DNA of 59,475 bases, from positions 1-59,475 of the forward strand of contig NZ_JAPEHW010000017.1 of NCBI RefSeq assembly GCF_028875915.1. The letters are read 5' to 3'. The DNA comes from Pseudoalteromonas sp. G4. GTDB taxonomy: Bacteria > Pseudomonadota > Gammaproteobacteria > Enterobacterales > Alteromonadaceae. Below the pieces are notes generated by a model. That model was not told the DNA's origin and made no database searches. It saw only the letters and a list, made by a program, of their open reading frames with translations. A program made the translations under genes and the position numbers. Of this stretch, positions 58,692-59,475 are shown piece by piece; within the stretch, counting starts at the first letter, position 1; the number at the start of each line of letters is the position of its first letter.

Positions 58692-59475
58692 TTATACTTT
58701 CACTTTAAAGCGTGAAATAAGCGCTGAAAGCTCAGACGCTAAATTGTTTAACTGTTGTAACTGTGCTTTGTCTTCAATTGCAATTGCGTTGAATTGACGT
58801 GATAGGTCAGCAATCTCTACCGCCGATTCATTAATATGTTGGACAACGCTATTTTGTTCTTCCGTTGCAGTGGCAATCTGTTGGTTCATATCTTTTACAT
58901 CGGTAATACACGAATCAATTAATGCCAATGTTTTGCTAGATTCAAGCGAACTATCACTCACAGCTTTCGTTGTTTCGTAGCCATTAGCCATTGCAGCCAA
59001 AACGACTTCTGTTGATGTTTGGAACTGTTCAATTTGACTTCTGATCTGTTGCGTAGAGCCTTGTGTTTTACTTGCAAGGGTTCTAACTTCATCTGCAACA
59101 ACCGCAAAGCCTCTGCCCTGCTCGCCCGCGCGTGCTGCTTCAATAGCTGCATTAAGAGCAAGTAAGTTTGTTTGCTCTGAAATCGCATTAATAACATCAA
59201 CAATAGAGTTAATTGATTCAGCTTGTTCAGCTAAACGTTGAATATCCTGATGTGCATTTTCAATAACCTTGGTCAAAGCTGCCATCGCACTGGCATTAGC
59301 ATCAATTTGAACCATACTCTGTTTGGTATTTTCTACCGCTTTTTCACTCGTCCTCGCAGTATCAAGTGCTAAATTTGATACTTCTGAAACTGTTGTGCCC
59401 ATTTGAGTAATCGCCGAAGCGACTTGCTCACTTAAACCATCTTGTTGATATGATAAATTAGTAACCGTTTCAAAC
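58692..59475 (-). CDS. methyl-accepting chemotaxis protein, C-terminal part (runs off the window)
   Basis: The frame is open to the window's right edge, so only the last 260 or so residues are seen. They form the long antiparallel coiled coil of a chemoreceptor. The hairpin tip is '[36 protein letters not shown]', the conserved contact with CheA and CheW. The amphipathic heptads continue on both sides, and the visible N-terminal part reads '[15 protein letters not shown]'. The sensor and membrane parts lie beyond the window. It transmits chemical signals to the flagellar or pili chemotaxis pathway. Confidence 0.92.
   Translation of the reverse strand, partial: FETVTNLSYQQDGLSEQVASAITQMGTTVSEVSNLALDTARTSEKAVENTKQSMVQIDANASAMAALTKVIENAHQDIQRLAEQAESINSIVDVINAISEQTNLLALNAAIEAARAGEQGRGFAVVADEVRTLASKTQGSTQQIRSQIEQFQTSTEVVLAAMANGYETTKAVSDSSLESSKTLALIDSCITDVKDMNQQIATATEEQNSVVQHINESAVEIADLSRQFNAIAIEDKAQLQQLNNLASELSALISRFKVKV

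Overview
The window looks like chromosomal DNA of a low-GC marine gammaproteobacterium of the order Alteromonadales. Pseudoalteromonas or a close relative is my best guess. This rests on the gene set: exported PepA, DUF5916 and TonB-dependent outer-membrane proteins, DUF3360 permease beside kynureninase, YdiJ, PpsA with PpsR, and many c-di-GMP and two-component genes. It also rests on the AT-rich base use. No rRNA or tRNA gene was recognised.

Region 1 (1-6214) is accessory. From about 410 to 3770 it reads as a gene-cassette array of a sedentary chromosomal integron. Short same-strand genes are each followed by an imperfect palindrome ending in a GTT-type core (attC sites); two of these attC sites are near twins. 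No integrase gene lies in the window. The cargo is small exported proteins, a stand-alone TonB C-terminal-like protein and a 2-oxoglutarate/Fe(II) dioxygenase. Next to the array is a displaced Rhs C-terminal tip (toxin candidate) with no start of its own. It is followed three bases later by a membrane-anchored, internally duplicated immunity candidate. A 17-bp copy of the Rhs core sequence brackets the pair, and the second copy opens a decayed further tip. An 88-bp repeat with inverted ends occurs twice, and a piece of it a third time.

Region 2 (6215-12235) holds a Fur-box-controlled fagA-fumC pair, a PAS-GGDEF diguanylate cyclase and a four-gene operon (TPR protein, membrane protein, DesK-like kinase, LuxR-type regulator).

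Region 3 (12240-22060) holds an acetoacetate-decarboxylase-family/FAD oxidoreductase pair of unknown product, a GDSL lipoprotein, YdiJ, a HAD phosphatase, the zinc-free ribosomal proteins L31B and L36B under Zur-like boxes, a decayed IS200/IS605 copy and a type IV pilin.

Region 4 (22106-28077) holds PEP synthase, a DUF3592 protein, the PEP synthase regulatory protein PpsR and a periplasmic binding protein.

Region 5 (28172-34505) holds a metallophosphatase and a TonB-dependent receptor facing a degenerate GGDEF protein and an AraC regulator. A 19-bp direct repeat lies between the two units.

Region 6 (34521-41840) holds a DUF3360 permease, kynU-kynA for tryptophan breakdown, a cold-shock protein, a TetR/cupin pair facing an old yellow enzyme across three palindromic operators, and an exported peroxiredoxin-like protein.

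Region 7 (41921-59475) holds an HDOD protein, a sensor kinase, an exported amidohydrolase, a CDF cation transporter with an altered metal site, an M24 peptidase, a PilZ-like protein, an exported leucyl aminopeptidase, a DUF5916 protein, a TPR hybrid kinase with an HPt domain, and the 3' part of a chemotaxis receptor that runs off the window.
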